64,000 nt of DNA from Chaetoceros tenuissimus (GCA_021927905.1 BLLK01000046.1:248001-312000); one strand, 5' to 3'. Shown: positions 21,219-31,302, counted from the stretch's first letter. Program-made: numbers and translations. Notes: a model not told the origin generated them from the sequence alone.

Positions 21219-21548
21219 TGTTATTTGTTCCTTTTATTTCAATATGACTTTTAATCTCTATACTTTTTTCTTATTATTATGAGCGAGAAGTAGAAGTGTG
21301 AGATTTGTGATGTTCTTTTAAATGAGAAGCCCAAGAAAACCGATTGAATTTTGGATCATGAAATTCGAAGCGACAAACAAGATTGAATTGGGGGAAACTT
21401 GCTAGCATCCAAATACAAAAAGATAAAAACGATCTTCCTGTCGCTTTATAATGGATATGATAAAGTGGAAAATTGAAGTATATTGGACACGTTAGATTAT
21501 CATTGCCATTATTATTGTCGTTCAAAGCATCATGAAATAGTACATGTT
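21219..21548. promoter_or_regulatory. Upstream region of paralogue 2
   Basis: 330 bp, AT-rich. The shared block seen upstream of paralogues 1 and 3 is not visible here. A minus-strand open frame at 21277-21525 has low-complexity composition and no support. Confidence 0.35.
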
Positions 21549-22331
21549 TTAAATAGAAGCAAGAATTGCGCTTTTCTTTTGGTTGTATTCTTCTTCGCTT
21601 AAGATGTCCTTTGTAGCCTCAAGTTCTTTCAATTTTTCAGCTGCACTCATGTGTTCGTTCCTTCCATTCATACCTACTTCGGCTGCCAATGTATCGAATG
21701 CGGTGACAACTGGAATGGCAATCGTTGCTTCAATTTCTCCTCCCATGGGGACCGTTGCTGTCATAGTATTATCAATAACACACTCGATGTACATCAATGT
21801 TATCTGCGTAATTTCATAATTACTACTTCTATTTCTACTACCGGTACCTTGATATTCCAAAGTGGTCTCTAGATCTTCTCTGAGGTGAAAGCTGACATCT
21901 GGTCGTCTTGCACTTTGTTCGTTAATAATTCTTTGTAGGTCTTCTTTGATTAGGTCACTTTCTGCTGTTATCTTCTTTCCTGCAGGGAGTACTACAAGGA
22001 CTGGAACTACAATAATTAAGATGCCTGCAACAGCAAAGGCCGGAACAATTCGGTATTCTCTGTTTTCTTCATATTGGAATGATATTACAGTATTGATTAC
22101 TAAAGCGACCATAAGGCAAACTGCAAATCCGCTTTATCCCATCTGGATACACCTAATCTTTTTCTTCAAAGCTTCCATTGGTTTAAGAGTATCATCTACC
22201 TTATCGCAAAATGCCATCCAGTCACATAGTTCATAAATTGGAGCAAGAGGTGATGGCATGGACCGTTCTATAGCCACTTTCGTTGTAGCTCCTCTTTGTC
22301 CCAGTATTTCTATTCTGAAGCTATTACTCAT
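21549..22331 (-). pseudogene. Two-TM/SHOCT-like paralogue 3, interrupted by an in-frame stop
   Basis: Starts at the ATG at 22331 (MSNSFRIEILGQRGATTK) and aligns with its neighbours to the end at 21549. A TAA codon at 22136-22134 falls just after ALKKKIRCIQMG, at the start of the first membrane segment; the same frame then continues without a shift through INTVISF, VSFHLREDLETTLEYQG, LMYIECVIDN and a SHOCT-like end (KLKELEATKDILSEEEYNQK). Total span equals 260 codons plus the terminal stop, close to the 261-aa siblings. No intron with usable size removes the stop (the only GT-AG pair is 32 bp and shifts frame). Either a very young pseudogene, a polymorphic or sequencing error, or stop-codon readthrough. 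Confidence 0.7.
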
Positions 22332-22633
22332 AGGACTCTTTCTCTTCTTTTAATTTGTAAAAAATATTTCACTTGTTTGTTTTTTTATGAGAATACGAGT
22401 GCATTCAATCATACTTGATTCCAAAAATGACTGAAGTGTTCGGATTGAAATGTGACGCTTAGGTCGTGAATTGAAGAATAGCTATTAGGATAGCCACGGG
22501 GTGTCATTTCCATAAAAAATTAAAAAATTGCAGTTTCTAAACTGGAGCATTTTCATAATCTTTGTACATCGATAGCAATTGCCATAGCAATTGACCTACC
22601 TACCTCTTACTGTCTTCAACACCTTAACTAAGG
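22332..22633. promoter_or_regulatory. Divergent upstream region, paralogue 3 / TPR-GT41 gene
   Basis: 302 bp between divergent starts. Contains GGTCGTGAATTGA at 22462-22474 and the ATAGCTAT / TAGCCAC pair ending at 22497, matching the block upstream of paralogue 1. Confidence 0.55.
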
Positions 22634-25075
22634 ATGAAACTCTGCTTTTTCCTCCTAGCTTTGCTGCAATGCACCAAGTCAACGATAGCTACATCGAATC
22701 AAATATGCGAAGAAGAATGGCATCGATTTCATTCTGTAGTGCCAATAAACTCATCCGTAGTACCTCGTAAAGTTCAAATGGACTTGGCTGTTTGTTTACA
22801 TAACAAGCACCAATTAGATGAAGCGATCAAAGTCTACAAAGACATTCGGATAGCGTATCCAGACTATGCATTTCCATTAGTGAATCTAGGGTATGCAATG
22901 ATTCAAAAAGGAGTCCCAAATGAGGCGATTCCCTATGCCGAGAAGTATCTTTTCGAAGTTTCCTCTGGAATCGATAAAGATGCTAGAGAGAAAGGTTACC
23001 CTTGTCGAAAAGAATCGAATTACAGAAGTGATTGTGTTGCTGCTCTCAATGTTTTAGGAATATCATCAGCAATGTATCATCAAAAAGACAGAGCCCTTGA
23101 GGCTTACCAGAAGGCTGTAGATATCGCAGCTGGTCTACATGGCCTTGGGAGTATACTCATGAATCTTGGATCTTTGTACTATGAAAAAGAAATGATGACA
23201 GAAGCGAAGGAAACCTATCTACAATCATTTGCTTTGAATAAATCAAAACCAAACATCCAAGCTTTGGTGGCAATGCTATTCATTGTTCCTTCGGTTCAAG
23301 ACGCAATTGAAGGAACACTGTCTACTTTCAACGATTTCAATCAAGCATTAGATGTACTAAATATACTTGCAGATGAGGGAGGTGTTGGTTTGAGTGAAGA
23401 ACATTTGCGTGCCATCACGGCAGAAAGAGAAGTCTTGGATATAGTCAAAGCATTGCCTGTAGGTGTTTTACTTTATTTTTATAAATATCCACGATGTCGT
23501 TTCTTCTCACTTGCACTTTCTCAGCCAATTCAAAATCAGGTAGAAAAAATTGAACTTATGCATCATTTCAATATCCAATTCTACGGATTTCAAGAACGAC
23601 AAATCTTGGAACGATATTCTTTTATAATGACGAAAATTATGAAAAAACCTCTAATGGAATCAGCAATTTCCCTAAATTCAGTGAAAGAATCTACTTCCAA
23701 GAAGAAGAAAATTGTTTTTGTGTCAGTTCTAATTGGAGACAATGAGCCTCATGGTCAGCTAGTAATTGATATCATCAGGTCTCTTCCTAAATCTTTATTT
23801 GAAGTTAGTGCCATTAGCCTGGGAACAAAAGTAGCAGGGCAAGACTTTATGTCTTCATTAAATGGTCAGTACTTTGCACTTGGTAACTCTAGAGAGATAG
23901 CTGAACAAACGATGATATCCATGCGTCCTGATTGCGCAATATTCATCGAGAACATCAACAACCCTCATATGCATTTTCTGGCTTACAAAAGATTTGCCAA
24001 AGTCCAGATTCTATTACAAGGAGCTCCTCTCACAAGTGGACTACCTTCCATCGACTTCTTCTTATCTGGAGATAGATTGGAACATCCATTTCGAACTCAG
24101 GCTAGTGATGATTTGAAAGATCTTGAGCCTTATACCGAGCAGGTTGTTCTTCTTGACTCTCAGGCTATCTCATTTCCTGCTGAACAGAACCATCCTACTA
24201 AACAGAATGCTGCAATAGCAGCAGGAGATGGAGCGAAGCCCTTTTCAATAATTGAAAGTGCGACCAAGTATGACGGAGATAATATACCCATAGGTGGGAA
24301 TGTTTATATGTGCTTTCAGAATGTATTCAAGATATCAGCAATGTTTCAAAGAGTCATTTTCGAGGTGCTTATGATAGACCCCAACGGCCAATTTGTATTA
24401 CAGTCAGCACGCGAAGGAGAGAAGACTCGTCGGCTTAGTGTGAATTTATCGAGACAAGCAAGTCGTCTATTTTGTGGAAATCAAACCTCCCTTTGTAAAG
24501 CGGCCAATGAAACGTTATCCCAGATTCATTTTATCCCTAGAACTAAATCTTATGAACTTGTCCCAAAGAGGTTTCAGAGAGCGGCGGTAATTTTGCAACC
24601 CTTTCCTTTTGATGGAAGCAAGACTGCCTTTGATGCCCTTCTTTCTGGAACCCCTCTAGTGGCATTTCCCCAGCCATATTTGAAGGGCAGATTAGCATCT
24701 ACATTTTACAAAACATTGGCTCTTCATGAGATCGATCCAAATATTCGAGATACAATATGTTGTCTCGCGAGCAACATTACTGACTATGTAAAGAAGGCAG
24801 TTCGACTTGGAACCGATTTACAATATAGAGAAAAAGTTTCAAGTGGTATACGTGCAAGATCCGCTAGAATTGCAGACGAAAAAGAAGTATCTTTTGAGTG
24901 GGCTCGATTTCTCACGAGAGTACTCAGGATTCCTGTTCCAGACAGGGAACTGGAAACAATGATGAATTTCACAAGAACTGACTGGCAATCTGTGGACTTT
25001 CAAACAAAGATAATGCTAGAACAACAAGATCAGTGGATGCAGGAAAAGATAAATAAAAATTTACAACCTCAATAA
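22634..25075 (+). CDS. Secretory TPR protein with OGT-like (GT41) C-terminal domain
   Basis: 813 aa, ATG at 22634. Residues 1-19 are a signal peptide (MKLCFFLLALLQCTKSTIA). TPR-like helices follow at about 40-95 (HQLDEAIKVYKDIRIAYPDY), 138-166 (QKDRALEAYQKAVDIA) and 173-203 (LGSLYYEKEMMTEAKETY). From about residue 360 a GT-B-like fold appears (KKKIVFVSVLIGDNEPHGQL), ending in the GT41-type donor region VILQPFPFDGSKTAFDALL-SGTPLVAFP. TPR plus GT41 is the layout of O-GlcNAc transferase and SPINDLY, which act in cytosol and nucleus; a signal peptide puts this copy in the secretory path or outside. The usual catalytic residues could not be confirmed by eye, so it may use another sugar or be inactive. 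Some GT41 motifs are weak. Confidence 0.72.
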   Translation: MKLCFFLLALLQCTKSTIATSNQICEEEWHRFHSVVPINSSVVPRKVQMDLAVCLHNKHQLDEAIKVYKDIRIAYPDYAFPLVNLGYAMIQKGVPNEAIPYAEKYLFEVSSGIDKDAREKGYPCRKESNYRSDCVAALNVLGISSAMYHQKDRALEAYQKAVDIAAGLHGLGSILMNLGSLYYEKEMMTEAKETYLQSFALNKSKPNIQALVAMLFIVPSVQDAIEGTLSTFNDFNQALDVLNILADEGGVGLSEEHLRAITAEREVLDIVKALPVGVLLYFYKYPRCRFFSLALSQPIQNQVEKIELMHHFNIQFYGFQERQILERYSFIMTKIMKKPLMESAISLNSVKESTSKKKKIVFVSVLIGDNEPHGQLVIDIIRSLPKSLFEVSAISLGTKVAGQDFMSSLNGQYFALGNSREIAEQTMISMRPDCAIFIENINNPHMHFLAYKRFAKVQILLQGAPLTSGLPSIDFFLSGDRLEHPFRTQASDDLKDLEPYTEQVVLLDSQAISFPAEQNHPTKQNAAIAAGDGAKPFSIIESATKYDGDNIPIGGNVYMCFQNVFKISAMFQRVIFEVLMIDPNGQFVLQSAREGEKTRRLSVNLSRQASRLFCGNQTSLCKAANETLSQIHFIPRTKSYELVPKRFQRAAVILQPFPFDGSKTAFDALLSGTPLVAFPQPYLKGRLASTFYKTLALHEIDPNIRDTICCLASNITDYVKKAVRLGTDLQYREKVSSGIRARSARIADEKEVSFEWARFLTRVLRIPVPDRELETMMNFTRTDWQSVDFQTKIMLEQQDQWMQEKINKNLQPQ

Positions 25076-25101
25076 AATACCAAATACGAATTTATTATAT
25101 G

Positions 25102-27240
25102 TTACAGACTTCTACTAAGACATGCAATTGATTTTTCCTTTAGCATTTCAGATCTTTTTGCAATTTTGCATGCTTGTGTTGCCGATACATGATCAGCCCC
25201 TCCTACCATTCTAACATATCGGCGTCGGAAATCTTGCTTCTCCAGTAACGAACGGAGAGCAAAGTAGTATTTGGCATAAAGCGAGGATGAAATGTAAAGA
25301 TCCCATTTGACCATTTTCAAGAATTGTAGTTCTAACTTGTTGATAGCTTCAAGAGAAAATTGAGGGTAAACATTTGCAAATTCAATATTCCAACTACTCC
25401 AGTCTTGCCAAACTTTGCTAGCAAGAAGAAGGCCACACATAAAAATTGGTTTCCATGTCGTAGCTAGCACAGGAACTTTGGCAATTTCCATTAGGCGTTC
25501 GACATATATGAGACCAATGATGGAACATTCAGATGACAATTGCACTTGATTGAATAGACGATGACCGAATTCATAAATTTCATCTGCTGTAGGTACTTTG
25601 TAATCGAAGCGGATCTTGCGCATACCGTAGACAACTCCAGGTCGTCCCATTGGTAATTTCACCATGGTACACTTGTACCGCGGTGTAGTGAAGTTCTCTT
25701 CAGAGAATGCATCACGCATAGCAGGGTCGAATAGTTTCAAATGCCCTCCTCCAGATGCAAATCTCTGTTCAATCTTTACAATGTGTTGTTGTATAATCAT
25801 TGCTACTCGTCTAAGAGCATCCTTAAAATTCGGTTTTTGGATTGTTCCTAATGCATCACCACTAGCTTCTGTCATATCCATCCTTTGCTCAGCAGTCTTG
25901 TATTTAATAGTTTTCCTTCCCATGCGAGGAGTGTAAGCATCACAAGATGGACGAAACAACTCCACACGCTTGATTTCTCTTGGTTTTGACTGGATTGTAA
26001 CTTTCTTTTTCTTGCTCAGACTCTTTCGTCGCTTCTGTGTCTTTATGATTGGAGGAATGACTTGTTCTTCTTTACTTTTGGAGTCTTGGGATTGTATCGT
26101 CTTATTTGCTTCCTGGGTAGAATTTGATCGAGGCAAAGTAGGGTTATTAGTACTCGATTGCTCTTCTTTCACCAAGTCCGTCTTACTAGAAGCCAAGGTT
26201 GTACTTAAATTCGATCGTTTAGTAACGTTGGAATGATGAAGAGTAGGAGTCAGACCACTCGACTTCTTTTCTTCAATCTTATCTGCAGTCGAAGTAGGTG
26301 GAAGAGGCTGTACGAGACGATTGCTAATATGCGAAGTATTTGCATATAAATCAATATTCTCTTGTTTCTTTTCTTTTTTCGAAGAATGCTTTGTAGCTAA
26401 ATGCATTTTGATGTTGAAACTTCCTAGACTATGTTGGTTGATGGATTCCAAACTACCAATGGCACTATAAACTAGCGGCTGTACCTTTTTACGTCCACCA
26501 CTGTGATTCTTTTTGATACGTAGAGAATGAGGTAATTCTACATATTGAATATTAGAGGAGTGTTCGGGTATAACACTTGTAGGAGGATCGACTGATCGAC
26601 GCGTAGTCAATGCTGTTGAGATACTACTGTCTCCCATCGATAAATCTGGATCATAGGGTGATATACATGCATGCTGTTGGTAGTTGTTTTCATCGATGTC
26701 GGTAGATGAATTGTCTGGTGTAAAGCTAGTGCATTTGGGACTATTTTCAATAGTCATTTTACTCATGCTTTGAGATGAACTACTTATGGCTCGATCTCGC
26801 CCGGTATAAGATGGCATGGTCCTATTTGAAGTGCCTCCTTGACTGTCGTTATCAAATTGAAATTGTTCATCGCCTAAAGTTTGTAGAGTTGTCATTGATG
26901 TTGTTCTGGGTGAAATAGTAGTTGACTCAATGCATTCTTTTTCAGATGTTTCTTGTATCTGGTCGGAGTCGACAGATGTTGCTTTGGGCTTCTCAATTAC
27001 CGAATGAGACATATGACTCTCTTCTTCTTCTATGAAAGAATTATTAGTAAGTTCTGCCTGTTGATTATAATTTTGATCATCTTGTGATCTATCATCTATT
27101 TGTTTTTCTTCTTTGTCCATTGTTAAAAAGTCTAGTCGTATTGTAGGAGGCGATTGTTCATAGAAATCTGAGAAAAGTCTTGAATCGTCAATGTTTCCTG
27201 ATAAGTTTGGATGTTCTGTACTAAGTATTGTTGTCGTCAT
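25102..27240 (-). CDS. Cyclin Y-like protein with long disordered N-terminus
   Basis: 712 aa from the ATG at 27240; the frame stays open upstream to 27255 but only with a non-ATG codon. The last 170 residues match cyclin Y: an IYEFGHRLFNQVQLSSECSI helix, LIYVERLM, a TTWKPIFMCGLLLASKVWQD block, WNIEFANVYP, INKLELQFLKMVKWDL and SSLYAKYYFALRSL. Cyclin Y proteins activate PFTK/CDK14-type or Pho85-like kinases, in animals at the plasma membrane. The first 480 residues are Ser/Thr/Gln-rich and probably disordered, with basic patches (RRKSLSKKKKVTIQ). The metazoan myristoylation start is absent. Very close to the next gene: its stop is 26 bp from the end of the convergent GT41 gene. Confidence 0.85.
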   Translation of the reverse strand: MTTTILSTEHPNLSGNIDDSRLFSDFYEQSPPTIRLDFLTMDKEEKQIDDRSQDDQNYNQQAELTNNSFIEEEESHMSHSVIEKPKATSVDSDQIQETSEKECIESTTISPRTTSMTTLQTLGDEQFQFDNDSQGGTSNRTMPSYTGRDRAISSSSQSMSKMTIENSPKCTSFTPDNSSTDIDENNYQQHACISPYDPDLSMGDSSISTALTTRRSVDPPTSVIPEHSSNIQYVELPHSLRIKKNHSGGRKKVQPLVYSAIGSLESINQHSLGSFNIKMHLATKHSSKKEKKQENIDLYANTSHISNRLVQPLPPTSTADKIEEKKSSGLTPTLHHSNVTKRSNLSTTLASSKTDLVKEEQSSTNNPTLPRSNSTQEANKTIQSQDSKSKEEQVIPPIIKTQKRRKSLSKKKKVTIQSKPREIKRVELFRPSCDAYTPRMGRKTIKYKTAEQRMDMTEASGDALGTIQKPNFKDALRRVAMIIQQHIVKIEQRFASGGGHLKLFDPAMRDAFSEENFTTPRYKCTMVKLPMGRPGVVYGMRKIRFDYKVPTADEIYEFGHRLFNQVQLSSECSIIGLIYVERLMEIAKVPVLATTWKPIFMCGLLLASKVWQDWSSWNIEFANVYPQFSLEAINKLELQFLKMVKWDLYISSSLYAKYYFALRSLLEKQDFRRRYVRMVGGADHVSATQACKIAKRSEMLKEKSIACLSRSL

Positions 27241-28263
27241 GCTGTAGTTTCTCAATCGTTTTATCGAGACATGCTAGCGGATGATTTATATGAATATCTA
27301 TTGAAAAAGGAAGTGGTGTCAGTAATAGGAATGGAAAAAAAGATTCTTGCACGAATTTCTTCTGCATTGCGAAAGGAAGATATGTTGAAGAACGGAATTT
27401 CATAAAGAGAAACACTTACATTAAAAGTAGATATTTGGTGACTATGAGAGTTACGTCTTTGTTTGATACTTCTCTGATATTATGGTTGGCTGATGTCAGA
27501 TTATACTTCGTTACTAAGTTTTACGGGTGTTGTTACATCGACAGCGATGTTCTATTTTTGATGAACATGTTCGTCCCAACTCGAATGGCTGAAGATGTGT
27601 CGTGTAGAGAATGAAAATGCAGACTAAGTGTCATAAATAGCCTAGACCGGGGGAAATGTCTTTTTTTAGAAAGGGAAGATTGATTTGATTCTTCTTCGAT
27701 GATTCTGGCAAGATAGATGACGAGCTTGCTACTGATCAGCGAAGCGATGTTTTGATTGATGGAGGGTGTATTTTGATTCTTTTTCTTTTCAATCTGCATT
27801 TGAAGTTACTGTTTTGGCTGCGGTGAATTTTCATCTAGAGACATTTTTCTCTTGATGCATGTCTAAACTGCAAGGACAAAACTAAAAAGCAGATGTTTCA
27901 AAAACAATGGTGAGGGTTTTCTATTTGAAATCTACTATGCATCTACTCAAGAAATTCTAGCTTGAATCAAATCTTTTCGTAGCCATTGATAACTATGTAA
28001 AAGCCAAACATTTCATCAATCAAGAAATATAGTACTTATCTTTCAAAAGGATAAAAGTGAGAACATATAATACAGTTATTATACGGGTACATAGGTCAGG
28101 TATTGGTTCCCAATCTTTTTGCATTTAAAATTTGACGTCGTTCCTTGTTCACGACATTGTGCATTTTCCAGCTGTTGTATCATATTGAATCTTTAGTGAA
28201 GATCTTCTCACTCCTGCCCAACTGCTATCTAATCCATTACACTAGCTAGAGCTTTCTTTGAAA
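27241..28263. promoter_or_regulatory. Divergent intergenic region, cyclin Y / plastid protein
   Basis: About 1 kb between divergent starts. A CRE-like TGACGTCG lies at 28133-28140, about 130 bp before the plastid-protein ATG; related TGACG elements mediate light/CO2 control in diatoms. A minus-strand open frame at 27533-27799 is not supported by composition or homology. Confidence 0.45.
28133..28140 (+). promoter_or_regulatory. CRE-like element TGACGTCG
   Basis: An 8-nt bZIP-type site 124 bp before the ATG of the plastid-targeted protein. TGACG elements control CO2- and light-responsive genes in some diatoms. A single short motif, so chance is possible. Confidence 0.35.
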
Positions 28264-28782
28264 ATGAAAATCATGTTACATTCTTTAAGTGTAATGATAC
28301 TGGCACTCATGTTAGTAGTGTCCGTATCATCTTTCGCTCCATCTCAAAAGACAAGACAAGTTACACAAACAACTGATAGAATCCCTTTCTCCTCTCCTAC
28401 TCTGCTTCAATCATCTAAAAGAGAGAATTTGTTTGAAACTGCTCCATACAAGACTGTACAGGGTGGAACAGTCTTCACTATACCCTTTCCAACAAATGTT
28501 CAATCTGTGTATGTAGCAATCAAAACAGAAGGCACTCCACTTCATGCACGTGTAGAATTACTTCAAGGTCCCAGTAACAAACGTCAAACTATGGAAGTTT
28601 ATACAGAAGATGGATTGGAAAGACCTTTTGACTGCATATTGCAATCACGAGGAAATGGCAACGTGATTCGTATTGTAAACACTGCTACTATTGAATATCC
28701 TATTTATGCTGCAGTAGAACCCTATGAAATAAATGATAATGCTGCAGGAGGCGGAGGAGAACCACTAATGCGTTGGAATTGA
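28264..28782 (+). CDS. Plastid-targeted protein with ASAFAP-type presequence, unknown function
   Basis: 172 aa from the ATG at 28264. Residues 1-21 form a hydrophobic signal peptide ending VSVSSFAPSQ, a clear match to the diatom ASAFAP cleavage motif (Phe at +1) that marks import across the four plastid membranes. A Ser/Thr/Arg/Lys-rich transit part follows. The mature domain (about residues 60-155) is a compact beta-rich unit: TVQGGTVFTIPFPTNVQSVY, HARVELLQGPSNKRQTMEVY, FDCILQSRGNGNVIRIVNTA, PIYAAVEPYE. I believe similar small plastid proteins exist in other algae but cannot name a function. It ends in a Gly-rich stretch. Confidence 0.8.
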   Translation: MKIMLHSLSVMILALMLVVSVSSFAPSQKTRQVTQTTDRIPFSSPTLLQSSKRENLFETAPYKTVQGGTVFTIPFPTNVQSVYVAIKTEGTPLHARVELLQGPSNKRQTMEVYTEDGLERPFDCILQSRGNGNVIRIVNTATIEYPIYAAVEPYEINDNAAGGGGEPLMRWN

Positions 28783-29317
28783 TGTTCAAGTTGGATATTT
28801 ATAAACAACAAACAACATCGACTTGGAAAAAAGATTTTAGATTTTACATAACTTTCCTGTACAAATCATCGCAAATCATGACAAGAAAAAATGAGAAAGT
28901 TTCTCACAGCAAGAACTCTCTAAACTTATATAAAACTATTTGTATGCAATCAATTTTATATGTACCTGGTCCACTGGACTTCAAATTGCTTTTATTTACT
29001 ATTATTTTTTTTTAAATGCTTTCTTCATTTCAATCAAGCTCATAATCTTCTCATTTCAGTCCTGGCAGTGTCGTGCGAGAAGTAGTGTTATGTAGCAAGT
29101 ACACGACAAACGGACAATCACCAAAATTGTTGAAAAGCAAATTTCTTTAACGCATATCCATCGCTCAACTGAGAAGATTTTGCGCCACAACTACTTCAAT
29201 CAAATCAATTAGGCATTGTGATTGCATGACACGCGACACCAGTCAATTGTTTCTTTATTCCTAATAGAACCAGCCTTCTAAGCATATATCTATACACATA
29301 AAGCTTTAGTATCAAAG
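28783..29317. other. Intergenic region, plastid protein to DGK-family gene
   Basis: 535 bp between two genes on the plus strand, AT-rich. No coding or structured element recognised; promoter of the downstream gene by position. Confidence 0.35.
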
Positions 29318-30743
29318 ATGAAGTGTCAAATACCATTTATGCAGCTTCTATTGCTGTTCAACTTAGCAAATGTTTCGGCGCACCAATTCTCTGCACGAAG
29401 CATTACTCCAGTACAGGTCTCTTATAGTTCATACATGAATTCTATTCGAGTCAAAGGAGGTTCCATGGCCGAAGAAAACGTAATGTCAGTTAATGGTGGA
29501 AGTGCTGAGGAAGAAATTGTCGAGTCTACAGATGCACAAGAAGAACCGACAGAAGAAGCCCAGGTAACCACAACGACGGAAGAAGCTGCTACTGCAATGG
29601 CTTCTCCACCACTTCGTATTTCAACTAGTCAGATGGGAAATGAAATCGTTACTTTGAGTGATAAGCATGAAGAGAAGCGTCTAACCAAAAGACAGTTAAG
29701 AAGACAGGCAATTCAAGAGAGAAGAGCAAAGAGAAGGGAGGAGAAAAGCCATAGAATTTATGCGAAAAAGTTGAAGGTGAGTGAACATATGTTTGTAGAC
29801 AGATAAAAGGTCATTTGATGAGTACGGTAAATTTTTAGATAATCTAGACAATATCTGGCCGTTGGAGAATATTCTAAATTGGTCAAGGGCTGGAATGAAA
29901 TTATTGTAAACATTGAAACAACTAATCAAATGAAGTAGAGATGTTTTCACTCACCTTTATGTTCACTCACCTTTGTTTGTCCCTTGATAGAGTCGCAACA
30001 ACCTCAATATTAAACGCAAACTTTTGCATGCTGGCTTTGGATTCTTTTTTGCATTTATGAACCAAATCGTTCCTAGAGAAACTTTTGTACCAGCTATGGC
30101 ATTTCTATCTACAGCTACATTCTTTGTTGAAGTATTACGTTATAGACCAGGATTTGGATGGATGAATCATGCCATGGGAATTATTCTTGGAGGCACACTT
30201 CGTAAACATGAAATGGAAGGAAAATTCACTGGATCATTTTATTACTTTCTTGGTGTAACTGTGACAGCCGCATTGTATCCTACTTCTGCAGCAAGTCTGG
30301 GAATATGTCAGTTGGCTCTTGCTGATCCTAGTGCAAGTTATTTCGGAAGACAAACTAAGGATGTTTACTGGTCTAGAATTGAAAACGGATTCTTTGGAAT
30401 TGGAAGAAACAAGGGTCTATTGGGATTCTTGGGTGGTGCATTGACGTGTTTCCCTTTTAACGTTTACATGCTTTCCAAAGCAAAATTTGCAGGAGAGGTT
30501 ACAAAACAGAGTATTGCAGTTGCGAGTTTGGCAATGGGTCTTGCAGGAAGTTTTGCAGATTTATGTGTACCTTCTCCAGCATTGACAATGCCAAAGAAGA
30601 TTTTTGGAGTACCAATGTTGCCATTTCATTTGGATGACAATATAGCTGTACCAATCTTTTCAGGTTATGCATGTACCAAGATTTTTGATGCGATTGGATG
30701 GGGAGCTGATGGAGTTGAGCTTGCAAAATACCTTTGGTTCTGA
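29318..30743 (+). CDS. CTP-dependent lipid kinase family protein (DGK1/dolichol kinase/phytol kinase-like)
   Basis: Exons 29318-29776 and 29991-30743 (403 aa), joined in phase 0. The second exon encodes a multi-pass membrane domain of the CDP-DAG synthase/dolichol kinase superfamily: IKRKLLHAGFGFFFAFMN at its start (the RK-H motif typical of Dgk1 and Sec59), LADPSASYFGRQTKDVYW (the G/A-DP-A-GR signature), GFLGGALTCFPF, and the terminal DDNIAVPIFSGYACTKIF. Members phosphorylate diacylglycerol, dolichol or phytol with CTP; which one cannot be told. The first exon has a signal peptide (MQLLLLFNLANVSAHQF), an acidic Glu/Thr stretch, and a highly basic helix (KRQLRRQAIQERRAKRREEK) just before the membrane domain. 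The 214-bp intron contains a direct repeat of TTCACTCACCTT near 29944-29972. Confidence 0.82.
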
Positions 30744-31302
30744 AAAGAAAAAGAACTTTGAAAAACTCTTTTAATTAGGCGGAGAGCATCGAGTTGTTAC
30801 GTCTTTTTCTTTTTCATCGTACGTCATTTTTATAAGAAAGATACGGGTGAAAAGATAAAATAGAAATACATGGAATGAATTTGTAATAGTTGTATTTTAG
30901 AATCTCTCCTATCTATCAGCACGTGCAAGAAATATTACAGTGAAAGTGTTCAATGTTGTCTTTTTCCAAACTGAAAAATGGTGTCTGGAGGTGTTTCATT
31001 CACATGTTTTAGAGCTAGAATCAATAAGATGTCTTATTTTCATAAAAAGTACTTAAGCAAAGGCGACCAGATGCGTACATAATTTTTAAAGTGCCATCCT
31101 GCTCTATCAAAGTCACAAACTTTTTTAGAAGTGACTTATTCCATCATCAAAGTTGGAATTTTTAACATACTAAAAAAGACGCGTGGTAGTGTGTAAGCTA
31201 TAAAGAATAAAGAAATATTTCAAATAGCAAGGATTTGTATAATTTTTATTATTATTAAGGTACATAAGTTACAGAGTCTTTATTGCTGAGAATGTCACTT
31301 GC
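30744..31302. other. Convergent intergenic region
   Basis: 559 bp between two gene 3' ends (plus-strand DGK-like and minus-strand acidic protein). AT-rich, should carry two poly(A) regions. No coding signal or repeat recognised. Confidence 0.4.

Noticed and set aside
21277-21525. 82-codon minus-strand frame between trio members 2 and 3
   Set aside because: Begins with low-complexity Asn/Gly and has no similarity to neighbours. Likely chance.
22108-22160. 32-bp GT-AG pair around the stop in trio member 3
   Set aside because: Too short for an intron here (others are 62 bp or more) and its removal shifts the frame.
27533-27799. 88-codon minus-strand frame in the cyclin Y / plastid protein intergenic region
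   Set aside because: No recognisable domain, no codon or composition support, and it lies in a promoter region.
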